This document shows, one piece after another, positions 17,854 to 26,278 of a DNA stretch of 64,000 nt (position 1 is the stretch's first letter; each line of letters starts with the position of its first letter). Made by a program: the position numbers and the translations under genes. Under the pieces are notes generated by a model that was given only the letters and a program-made list of their open reading frames with translations, made no database searches and was not told the DNA's origin. This stretch comes from CAVWUA01 sp963758025 (GTDB lineage Bacteria > Planctomycetota > Planctomycetia > Isosphaerales > Isosphaeraceae), in NCBI GenBank assembly GCA_963758025.1, contig CAVWUA010000006.1, positions 1 through 64,000 on the forward strand, written 5' to 3'.

Positions 17854-18705
17854 TGACGCCGCGACCCGGCCCCGACGCCTCCCGCTGACGACGAAACGCC
17901 CGCCGTCCTCGTGCGCGACCTCTCCTACCGCTACCCCGACGGCCGCCTCGCCCTGCGCGGGGTGGACCTGACGATCCTGCCGGGGGAGTCGGTCGCCCTG
18001 GTCGGCCCCAACGGCGCGGGCAAGAGCACCCTGCTCCTGCACCTCAACGGCCTCCTGCCGGGCAAGTCCGGGGGTCGGACCTGCACGCGCACGGGCCGGT
18101 TGGCGGGGCGGGGGCGAACGGGCAGACGCCGGCCGTCTGGATCGACGGGATCGAGGTCAACCCGCGCAACGGGCCGGAGGTCCGCCGTCGGGTCGGCCTG
18201 CTGTTCCAGGACCCCGACGACCAGCTTTTCAGCACGACGGTCATCGAGGACGTGGCGTTCGGGCCGTTGAACCTGGGGAAAAGCCGGTCGGAGGCGAAGC
18301 GGATCGCGCTGGAGTGCCTGGAACGGGTCGATCTGGCCGACGCCGCCGACCGCCCGCCGCACCACCTCAGCTTCGGCGAGCGGAAGCGGGTCTGCCTGGC
18401 CGGGCGTGCTGGCGTGCGAGCCGTCGATCCTGGTGATGGACGAGCCGACCGCCAACCTCGACCCCCGGGGCCGCCGCCGCTTCATCGACCTGATCCGCGA
18501 CCTCCCCGCCACGAAGCTGATCGCCACGCACGACCTGGAGATGGTCCTGGACCTCTGCAACCGCACGATCCTTCTCGACGCCGGCCGGGTCGTCGCCAAC
18601 GGTCTCTCCCGCAACATCCTGGGCGACCCGATCTTGCTCGAAGCGCACGGCCTGGAGATGCCATTGAGTTTGAAGGTCTTCGGGCGCAGGGTTGAGGGGA
18701 GATGA
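17850..18705 (+). CDS. nikO: ECF transporter ATPase, CbiO/NikO-like (frame breaks)
   Basis: The ATPase is readable across frame changes: R-D-L-S-Y-R-Y-P-D-G, Walker A G-P-N-G-A-G-K-S-T, Q-loop L-L-F-Q-D-P-D-D-Q-L-F (the FQDPDDQ form typical of CbiO/EcfA), signature L-S-F-G-E-R-K-R, Walker B I-L-V-M-D-E-P-T-A-N-L-D-P, and A-T-H-D-L-E. Breaks lie near 17885, 18075 and 18405. The start overlaps the nikQ stop. Together with nikMN and nikQ it makes a complete metal importer, plausibly supplying nickel for urease or hydrogenase or cobalt for B12; neither target is in this window. Confidence 0.8.
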
Positions 18706-18771
18706 GGAAGGATTGATTTCGTGGTGCATCCGGTACGTTCTTGGAGCGCGGGCCTCCAAGTTTTTTGGAGT

Positions 18772-19362
18772 GCGGGCCTCTGGCCCGCATCCGGGAGAGT
18801 GGGCCAGAGGCCCGCGCTCCAGGGAAAGAGTCAGCCCCGGAGGGGCGGCCGTCCATAGCCAGCGGGCGTCAGCCCCTGGAATACGACCTCATCACGCCGA
18901 TTCCCAAGCCCCGAAGGGGCGACAGTGCGGCGGCGACAGGACTTCCGCCCCTCCGGGGCTGGGTGTCCCTTCTCCGGTCCTCCGGTCCAGGGGCTGACGC
19001 CCGCTGGCTATGGACTTGCGCCCCTCCGGGGCTGGGTGTGCGTTCGCTGGTCCTCCGGTCCAGGGGCTGACGCCCCCTGGCTATGGACTTCCGCCCCTCC
19101 GGGGCTGGGCGTGCGTTCGCTGGTCCGGGGGCTGAGCCGCTGGCTATGGACTTCCGCCCCTCCGGGGCTGGGCGTGCGTTCGCTGGTCCGGGGGCTGACG
19201 CCCGCTGGCTATGGACGGCCGCCCCTCCGGGGCTGGGCGTCCCTTCTCCGGTCCTCCTGTTCGACGATCGTCATTGGTTCGTTGTCAGCCTCCGGGGCTG
19301 GATGTGCGTTCGCTGGTCCTCCGGTTCGACGATCGTCATTGGCTCGTGTCGGTTGGGGACGC
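18772..19362. repeat. Array block 1
   Basis: The block opens with GCGGGCCTCTGGCCC at 18772 and its complement at 18801-18815. An inverted copy of the unit follows at 18831-18879, then a linker with CAGTGCGGCGGCGACAG, then five forward units. It closes with GTTCGACGATCGTCATTGG segments. Confidence 0.8.
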
Positions 19363-20090
19363 GCGGGCCTCTGGCCCGCATCCCGGATGCGGGCCGAGGC
19401 CCGCATGCAGGGAAAGATTCAGCCCCGGAGGGGCGGCCGTTCATAGCCAGCGGGCGTCAGCCCCTGGATTACGACATCTCTCGCCGATTCCCGAGCTCTC
19501 GAAGGGGCGACAGTGCGGCGGCGACAGGACTTCCGCCCCTCCGGGGCTGGGTGTTCCTTCTTCCGGTCCTCCAGTCCAGGGGCTGACGCCCGCTGGCTAT
19601 GGACTTCCGCCCCTCCGGGGCTGGGCGTGCGTTCGCTGGTCCGGGGGCTGACGCCCGCTGGCTATGGACTTCCGCCCCTCCGGGGCTGGGTGTTCCTTCT
19701 TCCGGTCCTCCAGTCCAGGGGCTGACGCCCCCTGGCTATGGACTTCCGCCCCTCCGGGGCTGGGCGTGCGTTCGCTGGTCCGGGGGCTGACGCCCGCTGG
19801 CTATGGACGGCCGCCCCTCCGGGGCTGGGTGTTCCTTCTTCCGGTCCTCCGGTCCAGGGGCTGACGCCCCCTGGCTATGGACTTCCGCCCCTCCGGGGCT
19901 GGGCGTGCGTTCGCTGGTCCGGGGGCTGACGCCCGCTGGCTATGGACGGCCGCCCCTCCGGGGCTGGGCGTCCCTCTCCGGTCCTCCTGTTCGACGATCG
20001 CCATTGGTTCGTTGTCAGGCTCCGGGGCTGGATGTGACGTTAGCGGGTCCTCGGTACGACGATCGCGATCTCTCGTTGTCGGTTGGGAGC
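19363..20090. repeat. Array block 2
   Basis: This repeats the plan of block 1: palindrome at 19363, inverted unit at 19419-19467, linker, then seven forward units alternating 65 and 74 bp. It closes with TTCGACGATCGCCATTGG and a degenerate TACGACGATCGCGATC. Confidence 0.8.
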
Positions 20091-20650
20091 GCAGGGCCTG
20101 TGGCCCGCATCCGGGATGCGGGCCAGAGGCCCGCCCTCCAGGGAAAGATTCAGCCCGGAGGGGCGGCCGTTCATAGCCAGCGGGCGTCAGCCCCTGGATT
20201 ACGACATCATCACGCCGATTCCCTTGCCCCGAAGGGGCGACAGTGCGGCGGCGACACGGACTTCCGCCCCCGGGGCTTGGGTGTTCCTTCTTCCGGTCCT
20301 CCAGATCAGGGGCTGACGCCCCCTGGCTATGGACTTCCGCCCCTCCGGGGCTGGGCGTGCGTTCGCTGGTCCGGGGGCTGACGCCCGCTGGCTATGGACT
20401 TCCGCCCCTCCGGGGCTGGGTGTCCCTACTTCCGGTCCTCCGGTCCAGGGGCTGACGCCCGCTGGCTATGGACTTCCGCCCCTCCGGGGCTGGATGTGCG
20501 TTCGCTGGTCCTCCTCCTGTTCGACGATCGTCATTGGCTCATTGTCAGCCTCCGGGGCTGGGTGTGCCTGCTCCGGTCCTGTCCAGAAACTCCGCCCGCT
20601 GGCGATTCACGGCTGCCCCCTCCGGGGCTGGAGACGCGATCCCTCGTCTT
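20091..20650. repeat. Array block 3
   Basis: Same plan again: palindrome near 20101-20133, inverted unit at 20150-20197, linker, one degenerate unit near 20260 and three or four forward units. It closes with TTCGACGATCGTCATTGG and a decayed unit near 20620. Confidence 0.8.
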
Positions 20651-20747
20651 TTGGTTTCCAAAACCATCCTCCAGGAATGCCTCTCGGCGAGCGGTGGAGG
20701 ACTCGGTAAAATGATAAACCGGCCTTGACCCGCCTCACCGTTGGGAG

Positions 20748-21866
20748 ATGACGCCCTTGCTTGCCACGGACGAACGTCACGAGACGCTGCCCCCGCCGCC
20801 GTCGATCGTCCGCGAGCCGCTGACGCTCGGCGGGGTGCCGATCCCGTCGCGGTTCTTCCTCGCGCCGCTGGCCGGCTACACGAGCCTGGCCTACCGGCTG
20901 GCGGTCCGCGAGCTGGGGGGCCTGGGGCTGGCGACGACCGACCTGGTCAACGCCCGGTCGATCATGGAGCGACGCGCCCGGGCCGTTCGAGCTGGCCGAG
21001 ACCTGCGCCGAGCGACCGCCGCTCGTCGATCCAGATCTACGGCCACGTCATCGACGAGATGGGCGGGCGGCGCGGTGGGTGGTCGAGCACGGGGCGACCG
21101 TCGTCGATATCAACATGGGCTGCCCGGTCCGCAAGGTCGTCAAGACCGGCGGCGGCTCGGCCTTGATGTGCGACGCCGACGCGGCGACCGGCTGGTCGCG
21201 GCGGTGGTCGAGCGCGGTCGGGGTGCCCGTGACGGTCAAGATGCGGCTCGGCTGGGACGACGAGAACCTCTCGGCCCCGGCGCTGGCCCGGCCGTTCGAG
21301 CAGGTCGGCGTCGCCGGCCGTGATCGTCCACGGCCGGACCCGCGCAGCAGGGGTTCAACGGGCGCGGTCGACCGCGACGGGCATCCGACGCGGTGGTCGA
21401 GGCGGTCGAGTCGATCCCGGTCGTCGGCAACGGCGACGTCCGCACGATCGCCGACGCCGAGCAGATGTTCCGCGAGACCGGCTGCGCGGCGGTCTCGATC
21501 GGCCGCGGGTCGCTGTCGAACCCGTTCCTGTTCCGCCAGCTCGCCCACTGGGCCGCGACCGGCGAGCCGGGCCCCGACCCGACGTTCGAGGAGCGGCGTC
21601 GACCTGATGGCGCGGCACTTCCACGGCCTGGTCGAGCGCCGCGGCGAGCGGATCGCCTGCCTCCAGTTCCGCAAGATCCTCAAGTGGTACAACTACGCCG
21701 ATCCGGCCCGCCGAAGCCGCTGTACCACCGGCTGATCAACCTGCCCAGCGTCGCCGCTCTTCGACGAGACCGTCGCCGAGATCCGCGCCGCCGGCCCGAC
21801 CTCGCCCCTGCCCGGCCATTCGAGCCCCGCGTGCCGGTCCCCGTCGGGCCGATCGACAAGTGGTGA
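20748..21866 (+). CDS. dus: tRNA-dihydrouridine synthase (multiple frame breaks)
   Basis: The flavoenzyme reduces uridine to dihydrouridine in tRNA D-loops. Family motifs are readable in order across frames: R-F-F-L-A-P-L-A-G-Y-T-S-L-A-Y-R-L, DINMGCPV-R-K-V-V-K-T-G-G-G-S-A-L (the catalytic loop cysteine is C of MGCPV), V-T-V-K-M-R-L-G-W-D, V-H-G-R-T-R, P-V-V-G-N-G-D-V-R-T, IGRGSLSNPFLF, and the C-terminal FRKILKWYNYA. At least five frame changes lie between about 20985 and 21770. It starts at ATG 20748 with GGGAG upstream. Because the catalytic motifs are intact, assembly errors are the likeliest cause. Confidence 0.8.
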
Positions 21867-21897
21867 AAACGGCGGAAGAGCCTCACGCGAAGCGGAA

Positions 21898-21924
21898 GAG
21901 CCTCACGCAAAGACGCCAGGTCGC
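21898..21924 (+). repeat. 27-bp direct repeat, left copy
   Basis: The 27 bp beginning GAGCCTCACGCAAAGACGCC recur exactly at 22166-22192. The two copies flank the nested inverted repeat. The CGCAAAGACGCC core resembles short dispersed repeats common in environmental bacterial genomes. Confidence 0.85.
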
Positions 21925-21949
21925 AAAGGATCGCCAAGGAAGAAAAAAG

Positions 21950-22120
21950 CTGACCGTCACGGATTTTGGGGGCACCCGGCAGGTGCGAGACCTGAGGGCT
22001 GATCCAGACAATTCGGCCTGGAGCGCGGGCGTCTCGCCCGCCTTGGAGAGCCGGATGCGGGCGAGACGCCCGCGCTCCATGGGGTGTGGAACCCACGCCC
22101 CCAAAATCCGTGACGGTCAG
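21950..22120. repeat. Nested perfect inverted repeats (171 bp cruciform-like element)
   Basis: An outer perfect 24-bp inverted pair, CTGACCGTCACGGATTTTGG... at 21950-21973 and its complement at 22097-22120, encloses an inner perfect 23-bp pair at 22019-22041 and 22057-22079 (TGGAGCGCGGGCGTCTCGCC...). The inner loop is 15 nt. There is no room for a gene of useful length. The architecture, palindrome within palindrome and flanked by a direct repeat, fits a small non-autonomous mobile or REP-type element. Confidence 0.85.
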
Positions 22121-22165
22121 GAAAAAGAGTGTTCCGGTCGGCTCGGCGACTTCGCGGCGGTGGTA

Positions 22166-22192
22166 GAGCCTCACGCAAAGACGCCAGGTCGC
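22166..22192 (+). repeat. 27-bp direct repeat, right copy
   Basis: Exact second copy of 21898-21924, lying 45 bp beyond the outer inverted repeat. Confidence 0.85.
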
Positions 22193-22283
22193 CAAGTTTC
22201 GCCAGGGAAGAAAAGGAACGTTCCGGTCTTCTTTGCGTTCTTCCTTGGCGACTTCGCGGCTTTGCGAGAACCTCCGAGAGTGC

Positions 22284-22555
22284 TTATTCCATGCCGGCGG
22301 CCCGCAACGCGGCGGCCATCGCGGCTTCGACGACCTCGGGCGGAAGCGAGATCGTCGCCTCGTTTCGGTACACGGGCTTCGGGCCGATCTGCGCGGCTTT
22401 CGGAGCGACGCGGAACGACCGCGCACGACCTGGCGCTTCGCGGTTTCCTCCATCAACATGAGCTGTCCGTTGTTCAACGTGTCGTGCAACGCTTTCCACT
22501 TCGGGGCCGGGAACCGCAGGGGATCGAGCGGTTGGGTTTCCTGGGCGTCGGACAT
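22284..22555 (-). CDS. Short hypothetical protein (one frame break)
   Basis: Read from ATG 22555, the product begins MSDAQETQPLDPLRFPAPKW, then KALHDTLNNGQLMLMEETAK. It continues one frame over as APGRARSFRVAPKAAQIGPK and ends EVVEAAMAAALRAAGME. The frame change is near 22430. The total is about 90 residues, soluble, with no known motif. The clear proline-rich start and helical C-terminus make it look like a real small planctomycete protein, but I know of no function. Confidence 0.5.
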
Positions 22556-22823
22556 GTCGTTCCTTTCCTCAAGGTGATTGGGACTGTGTTCGTCGGGCGA
22601 GGCGCCTGGGCTCCGCCCCGTTGCGGAATGCGCGGGCACTCCCCCTACTTTTTCAAAGGGAGGTGGCCGGTCGGATTCCCCGGGACCGAGGGGAGGCCCA
22701 GGTCCAGAAATGGGCGGGGTTTGCGGCGGCGGGCGCCTGGCCGGATTTTTTTTGCGATACGGAGTCTCCGGCGCAACGAGAACTAATCATGGACCCGTTC
22801 TCGAACCCCGGAGAGATTCGCCC

Positions 22824-24000
22824 ATGTCCGCGCCGAAGCCGACAACCGGCGCCGCCCGGATCGCGGCCAACCGCGAGAATGCCCGCAAGAGCACCGGACC
22901 GAAGACCGCCGAGGGGAAGGCCCGCGCGCGGCAAAACCGCCTCAAGCACGGCTTTCGCTCGTCGGCCGAGGTGCCGCACGAGGAGGACGCCCGCGCGCTG
23001 GCCGAATGCCTGCCGGCGCTGGATCGAACATTATCAGCCCGAGGGACCGGCCGCCGAGAGCCTCGTCGAGCACGCGGCCCTGGCGTCCGTGCGTTTGCGA
23101 CGCTGCGCGCGCGTGGAATCGGCCCGGCTCGCCCTGCGGCAGCGGTACGCTCAGATGTCGGATGAGGCGCGGCGGATCGAGGAGCTTGACGCGCTGGTCG
23201 AGCGGCTCCCGGCGGAGCCGACCCTCGCCGCGCCGCTCTTGCGCCAGCGGCCCGAAGGGTGCGACTGGATGATCGACCGCTGGCTGTTGCTGGGGGCCTC
23301 CCTGCGCGATCGGGCAGGCTGGACCCTCGCCGAATTGTTCCAGGCGCTGCACCTGCTCGGCCTCTCCAGCGACCCCCAGCGCCGCTCCCCGCGCCTTGCG
23401 GATCGTCGCGTGGCACCTGCTCTGTGGCGGTCAGGACGAGGACGAGCCCACCGCCGCCGTCACCGTCACCGAGCAGCAGCAACCCGACTCAAACGACCTG
23501 ATGCAGCAGAAGTGCCTCCGCGCGGCGGACGCGGTCGCGCTCGCCTACCTGAACACCGTCCAGGACGTGACCAACGCCCCGACGGACGCCAGCGAGGAAG
23601 ACGCCCGGCGCTCTGCGGCGGCTCGTCCGTCGGGAGATCCAGCGCCTGCGGTCCCTGAAAGACGCCCTCGACACCCTCCGCGAACGCGACCGCGCCGAGG
23701 CCACCGAGCGCCGCCTGATCGACACCTCGCCGGAAGGCACCCTGATCCGCCGCTACGAGACGGCCACCGCGAACGACCTCCACCGCGTTCTCCGTCGGAT
23801 CGAAAGCCAGACCCGCAGCCCCGTCCGCCGCCACCGGGAGGACAAGGCGGCCGCGCACCCTGCCCCGATGAGTCCCGACGAGACGCCCGTGTCGGAGACT
23901 CAAGTTGTTCCTAATCCAGAAGTTACGACCGAATTTCCGAACGAACCCAAGCCGCGAAACGACCCGCCCGCCTCTCGTTCTCTCCCCAGGGAGAAGGGAG
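22824..24000 (+). CDS. Conserved planctomycete hypothetical protein (several frame breaks, uncertain end)
   Basis: The start at 22824 reads MSAPKPTTGAARIAANRENA and RKSTGPKTAEGKARARQNRL, a highly recognisable N-terminus found in many copies in planctomycete and related genomes. The protein goes on to a helical middle (YQPEGPAAESLVEHAALASV, RLRRCARVESARL) and a charged C-terminal coiled region (LRSLKDALDTLRERDRAEAT). Frames change near 23025, 23385 and 23615. The short N-terminal basic patch could bind nucleic acid, but no function is established. The C-terminus runs into the tandem G-rich repeat near 24000 and its true stop is unclear. Confidence 0.6.
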
Positions 24001-24470
24001 AGCCGGAGGAGGTTCCGGGTAGAACGACGGGACCTCACACGAGAACCAAACCGCGGCCGAGGCGAACCCCCCTCAATCCCCCCTTGGCAAGGGGGGAAGA
24101 AGTCAGGGGGGACGGCCTGGAGGGGGAACGCCCGCGATTGCTCTCCCCCTTGGCAAGGGGGGAAGACAGGAAGACCCCTGGATGGGGACGTCTCCTTGGC
24201 TTTCTCTCCCCCTTACCAAGGGGGAGCCGGAGGGGGTTCCGGGAAGAACGACGGGACCTCACATGAGAACCAAACCGCGGCCGAGGCGAACCCCCCTCAA
24301 TCCCCCCTTGCCAAGGGGGGAAGAAGTCAGGGGGGACGGCCTGGAGGGAGAATGCCCGCGATTGCTCTCCCCCTTGCCCAGGGGGAAGACAGGAAGGCCC
24401 CTGGATGGGGACGTCTCCTGTCTTTCTCTCCCCCTTAGCAAGGGGGAGCCGGAGGGGGTTCCGGGATCGC
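24001..24470. repeat. Two tandem ~222-224-bp repeats rich in CCCCCTTGGCAAGGGGG palindromes
   Basis: A segment starting AGCCGGAGGAGGTTCCGGG at 24001 recurs at 24225 and, partially, at 24447, giving periods of 224 and 222 bp. Each copy contains three or four palindromes of the form CCCCCTTGCCAAGGGGG in alternating contexts, plus AACCGCGGCCGAGGCG. Copies are about 90% identical. It occupies the space between the hypothetical gene and aldehyde dehydrogenase. This resembles REP-like elements seen across many phyla. Confidence 0.85.
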
Positions 24471-24567
24471 CAACGAACCACGCAGCACTGAGCCGCAGCC
24501 CGGAGGCGAGCCCCCCAATCCCCCCTGGGTCCGGGGGGACGGAGGGCCGGCGGGAATCCGGAGGAGA

Positions 24568-26043
24568 TCAGTCGAGGGCCACGGTCACGGTCTTCAACTC
24601 GGTGTAGTTATCCAGGGCCTTCTCGCCCAGCTCGCGACCGATGCCGCTGCGCTTGAAGCCGCCGAAGGGGGCGGCGGCGTCGAAGACGTCGTAGCAGTTG
24701 ACCCAGACGGTCCCCGCCCGAACGCGGTCGGCGATGGCGTGGGCCTTCTTGATGTCCTGGGTCCAGACCGCCGCCGCCAGGCCGTAATCCGTCGTGTTGG
24801 CCCGCTGGACCACCTCGTCGATCTCCTTGAACTTGATGACCGAAAGCACCGGGCCGAAGATCTCGTCGGTGGCGACCGCCATGTCGTCCTTCACGTCGGC
24901 GAAGATCGTCGGCTTGATGAAGAAGCCCTTGTCCCCGAACCGCTCGCCGCCACTGACGCAGCGAGCCCCCTGCTCCTTGCCGAGGTTGATGTACTTCATG
25001 ATCTTGTCGTACTGGGCCTTATCCACCTGCGGCCCTTGCTGCGTGTCGGGATCGAACGGGTCCCCCAGCTTGCGGGCCGTGGTCTGCTGGGCGAGGGCCT
25101 CGACCATCTGGTCGTACACCGTGTCCTGCACGAACAGCCGGGTCCCCGCGCAGCAGCATTGCCCCTGGTTCAGGTACATGCCGAGCATCGCCCCCTCGAC
25201 GGCCTTCTGCATGTCGGCGTCGGCGAAGACGATGTTGGGGCTCTTGCCGCCCAGCTCGAAGGTGATCCGCTTGAGGCTCGTCGCCGCGTTGGCCATGATG
25301 ATCTCGGCGGTGCGGCCCTCGCCGGTGAAGGCGATCTTGTCCACCCCCTTGTGCTTGACCAGGGCGTCGCCGGCCGTCTCGCCGAAGCCGGGGACGATGT
25401 TGATGACCCCTTCGGGGAACCCGGCCTCCATCGCCAGCTCGCCCAGGCGGAGCGCGGTGAGGGGGGTCTGCTCGGCCGGCTTCAGGACGATCGTGCAGCC
25501 GGCGGCCAGGGCGGGTGCCCACTTCCAGGCGACCATCAGCATGGGGAAGTTCCACGGGATGATCTGCCCGGCCACGCCGACCGGCTCGCGCCTGGTGTAG
25601 CAGAAGTAGTTGCCCCGGATCGGGATCGTCTGGCCGTGGATCTTGTCGGCCCAGCCGGCGTAGTAGCGGAAGCAATCGACCACCAGGGGGAGGTCCCCGT
25701 GTCGGCTCTCGGAGATCGGCTTCCCGTTGTCCAGGGTTTCGAGCTGAGCGAGGTCCTCGATGTTCGCTTCGATGAGGTCGGCCAGGCGGTTCATCATCCG
25801 TCCGCGGTCGCGGGCGTCGGTCGTGCGCCAGGGGCCGATGTCGAACGCCTTGCGGGCGGCCTGGACGGCCAGGTCGATGTCGGCCTTGTCCCCCTCGGCG
25901 ACGTGGGCGATGACCTCCTCGGTGGCGGGGTTGAGGGTCTCGAAGGTCTTGCCGCTCTGGCTGTCGCGCCAGGTGCCGCCGATGAGCAGCTTGGTCGGAT
26001 ACGTCAGGTTGGGCCTGGTGCGCGGTTCGGTTGCGGTGGCCAT
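24568..26043 (-). CDS. NAD(P)-dependent aldehyde dehydrogenase (class 1/2 type)
   Basis: The 491-residue protein has the full ALDH fold: I-P-W-N-F-P-M near residue 160 (cofactor-binding), E-L-G-G-K-S-P with the general-base glutamate, G-Q-C-C-C-A-G-T-R with the catalytic cysteine, and E-I-F-G-P-V-L near residue 390. It oxidises an aldehyde to a carboxylic acid with NAD(P). Length and motifs are closest to eukaryotic-like ALDH1/2 and bacterial betaine or phenylacetaldehyde dehydrogenases; the substrate is not predictable. One oddity is F-T-G-E-G-R-T-A-E where most relatives have FTGSTxVG, in the Rossmann loop. It stands alone on the minus strand. Confidence 0.93.
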   Translation of the reverse strand: MATATEPRTRPNLTYPTKLLIGGTWRDSQSGKTFETLNPATEEVIAHVAEGDKADIDLAVQAARKAFDIGPWRTTDARDRGRMMNRLADLIEANIEDLAQLETLDNGKPISESRHGDLPLVVDCFRYYAGWADKIHGQTIPIRGNYFCYTRREPVGVAGQIIPWNFPMLMVAWKWAPALAAGCTIVLKPAEQTPLTALRLGELAMEAGFPEGVINIVPGFGETAGDALVKHKGVDKIAFTGEGRTAEIIMANAATSLKRITFELGGKSPNIVFADADMQKAVEGAMLGMYLNQGQCCCAGTRLFVQDTVYDQMVEALAQQTTARKLGDPFDPDTQQGPQVDKAQYDKIMKYINLGKEQGARCVSGGERFGDKGFFIKPTIFADVKDDMAVATDEIFGPVLSVIKFKEIDEVVQRANTTDYGLAAAVWTQDIKKAHAIADRVRAGTVWVNCYDVFDAAAPFGGFKRSGIGRELGEKALDNYTELKTVTVALD

Positions 26044-26278
26044 GCGTCGCTCTCCTGGAATGGTCGGCAAAGAGGGGTGCTCCCGGCCTCCGGGACGGGA
26101 GGGGCGTCAATCGCCATCTTACCGGCCGCGGACACGGGTGCTCAAGCGGGGGCAGGCGAACTCCAGGGCCGCCGGGCGCGCGACCGCGCCTTCCGGCCCG
26201 CGCCTGAGCCGGACGAGAGCTGCCATACCACCTCAACACCGCGAGGGCCCGAACCCCGGGCCAGCGTCGGCATGCGGC

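Larger units (their letters stand above)
18748..20650. repeat. 1.9-kb array of palindromic tandem repeats in three blocks
   Basis: About 15-16 copies of a unit containing CGCCCCTCCGGGGCTGG fill the gap between nikO and dus. Units are 65 or 74 bp long and often alternate, making a 139-bp dimer (for example starts at 19599, 19664, 19738, 19803 and 19877). The shorter form reads CTGGTCCGGGGGCTGACGCC and the longer CTGGTCCTCCGGTCCAGGGG in the spacer. Each unit holds two hairpins, GCCCC-TCC-GGGGC and one around CCAGGGG...CCCCTGG. Unit lengths not divisible by 3 rotate the frame, so the many short ORFs here are not genes. Three larger blocks each open with an inverted copy and a GCGGGCCTCTGGCCCGC palindrome. 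Confidence 0.9.

Noticed and set aside
18748..20650. CRISPR array
   Set aside because: Units are near-identical throughout, with no unique spacers of constant length, and no cas gene is nearby.
18692..20728. Dozens of short ORFs such as MDFRPSGAGRAFAGPG
   Set aside because: They arise from the 65/74-bp repeat in rotating frames and have no independent start sites; the region is repeat DNA.
24001..24470. CRISPR-like or integron repeats
   Set aside because: Only two long tandem copies with internal palindromes; no spacers, no integrase.
25019..26239. 406-residue minus-strand ORF in another frame of aldehyde dehydrogenase
   Set aside because: Arg/Pro/Gly-rich with no motif; shadow of the real gene.
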